From Candidatus Hinthialibacter antarcticus (GTDB taxonomy: Bacteria; Hinthialibacterota; Hinthialibacteria; Hinthialibacterales; Hinthialibacteraceae): a stretch of 46,605 nt of DNA. The position numbers and the translations under genes were made by a program. The DNA lies in assembly GCA_030765645.1 (NCBI GenBank), contig JAVCCE010000005.1:1-46605 (forward strand). Direction: 5' to 3'. The notes below the pieces were generated by a model that did not search any database, was not told where the DNA came from, and worked only from the letters and a program-made list of their open reading frames with translations. Of this stretch, positions 46,315 through 46,605 are shown piece by piece. Every line of letters begins with the position of its first letter. Positions within the stretch are counted from its first letter, which is position 1.

Positions 46315-46344
46315 TTGACTTGGCTGCGATAGCCATGTTAGATA
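46315..46344 (+). promoter_or_regulatory. Candidate promoter of tRNA-Asn
   Basis: TTGACT (46315-46320) and TAGATA (46339-46344) are spaced 18 nt apart and lie 12 nt before the mature tRNA, a good arrangement for a sigma-70 promoter. Confidence 0.55.
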
Positions 46345-46356
46345 AAAGACGAATGT

Positions 46357-46429
46357 TCCCCTGTAGCTCAATTGGTAGAGCATGCGGCTGTTAACCGCAG
46401 TGTTGTTGGTTCGAGTCCAACCGGGGGAG
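46357..46429 (+). tRNA. tRNA-Asn (anticodon GTT)
   Basis: A 73-nt cloverleaf with acceptor TCCCCTG/CGGGGGA, D arm GCTC/GAGC, anticodon stem TGCGG/CCGCA around loop CTGTTAA, and T loop TTCGAGT. The discriminator base is G and no CCA is encoded. The remaining 176 nt to the window end show no gene. Confidence 0.97.
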
Positions 46430-46605
46430 CTTTTAATCCCTCTATCGAACCTACCTAAGACGCCGTTAACACATTCAGCTTTTTCATACTTTTCGTATCT
46501 TCAAACACGTTGGCGAGTTATCTGAATAGCAATTACTAGAATCAAATCTCTTCAAATATTGAATTGGATATCAACCCGAAATAATACTTCTTAATTTCAA
46601 ATCAA

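Overview
The window comes from the chromosome of a free-living, probably diderm heterotrophic bacterium of moderate GC content. Gram-negative traits are a TPR plus beta-barrel protein of the YaiO type, lipoprotein and Tat-like signals on secreted enzymes, and sigma-54 regulation. Gene content (sulfatase with GH29 fucosidase, secreted Gfo/Idh/MocA and FAD oxidoreductases, CotH/lamin-tail protein, ASPIC/UnbV protein, many multidomain response regulators) resembles Planctomycetes/PVC-like and uncultured polysaccharide-degrading phyla. The three tRNA genes do not encode CCA. The phylum cannot be fixed from the sequence alone.

Layout. 1-2063: the leader-distal part of a large CRISPR array with 28 visible repeats; the leader and any cas genes lie off the left edge. 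2089-5250 (minus strand): a secreted GH5-like glycosidase, tRNA-Arg, an HNH nuclease and a GNAT acetyltransferase. 5422-10880: adenosine deaminase converging on, and overlapping, a large secreted TPR/FG-GAP/ASPIC protein, then divergent nadC. 11251-13956: housekeeping genes eno and an FtsB-like protein, initiator tRNA, HU and Asp23. 14092-21475: a 1242-residue secreted repeat protein, a degenerate sensor kinase, a second HU and an HDOD protein. 21910-31614: a catabolic-looking accessory region with a lipid-anchored RraA-like protein, a Gfo/Idh/MocA oxidoreductase, GH29 fucosidase, sulfatase, a TPR/beta-barrel protein, a GntP permease and a FAD oxidoreductase. It is interspersed with three copies of an 80-bp inverted-repeat element.

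32031-37777 (minus strand): a CHRD/c-heme-like protein, then a tightly overlapping operon read as Hpt-REC-GGDEF(degenerate)-REC, a stand-alone REC, a membrane HEAT protein (frameshifted here) and a BcsA/PgaC-like glycosyltransferase. I infer regulated exopolysaccharide synthesis. 38052-46052 (plus strand): a Cache/HAMP histidine kinase, a sigma-54 response regulator, a secreted CotH/lamin-tail protein, and a response regulator fused to a GcvH-like domain. The two regulators are paralogous in their receiver domains and share an odd CxxC. tRNA-Asn closes the window.

The best candidates for something undescribed are the kinase / sigma-54 regulator / CotH / REC-GcvH cluster, the operon of receiver proteins, HEAT protein and glycosyltransferase, the lipid-anchored RraA-like protein, and the dispersed 80-bp element. 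All functions are read from sequence motifs; no database search was possible.
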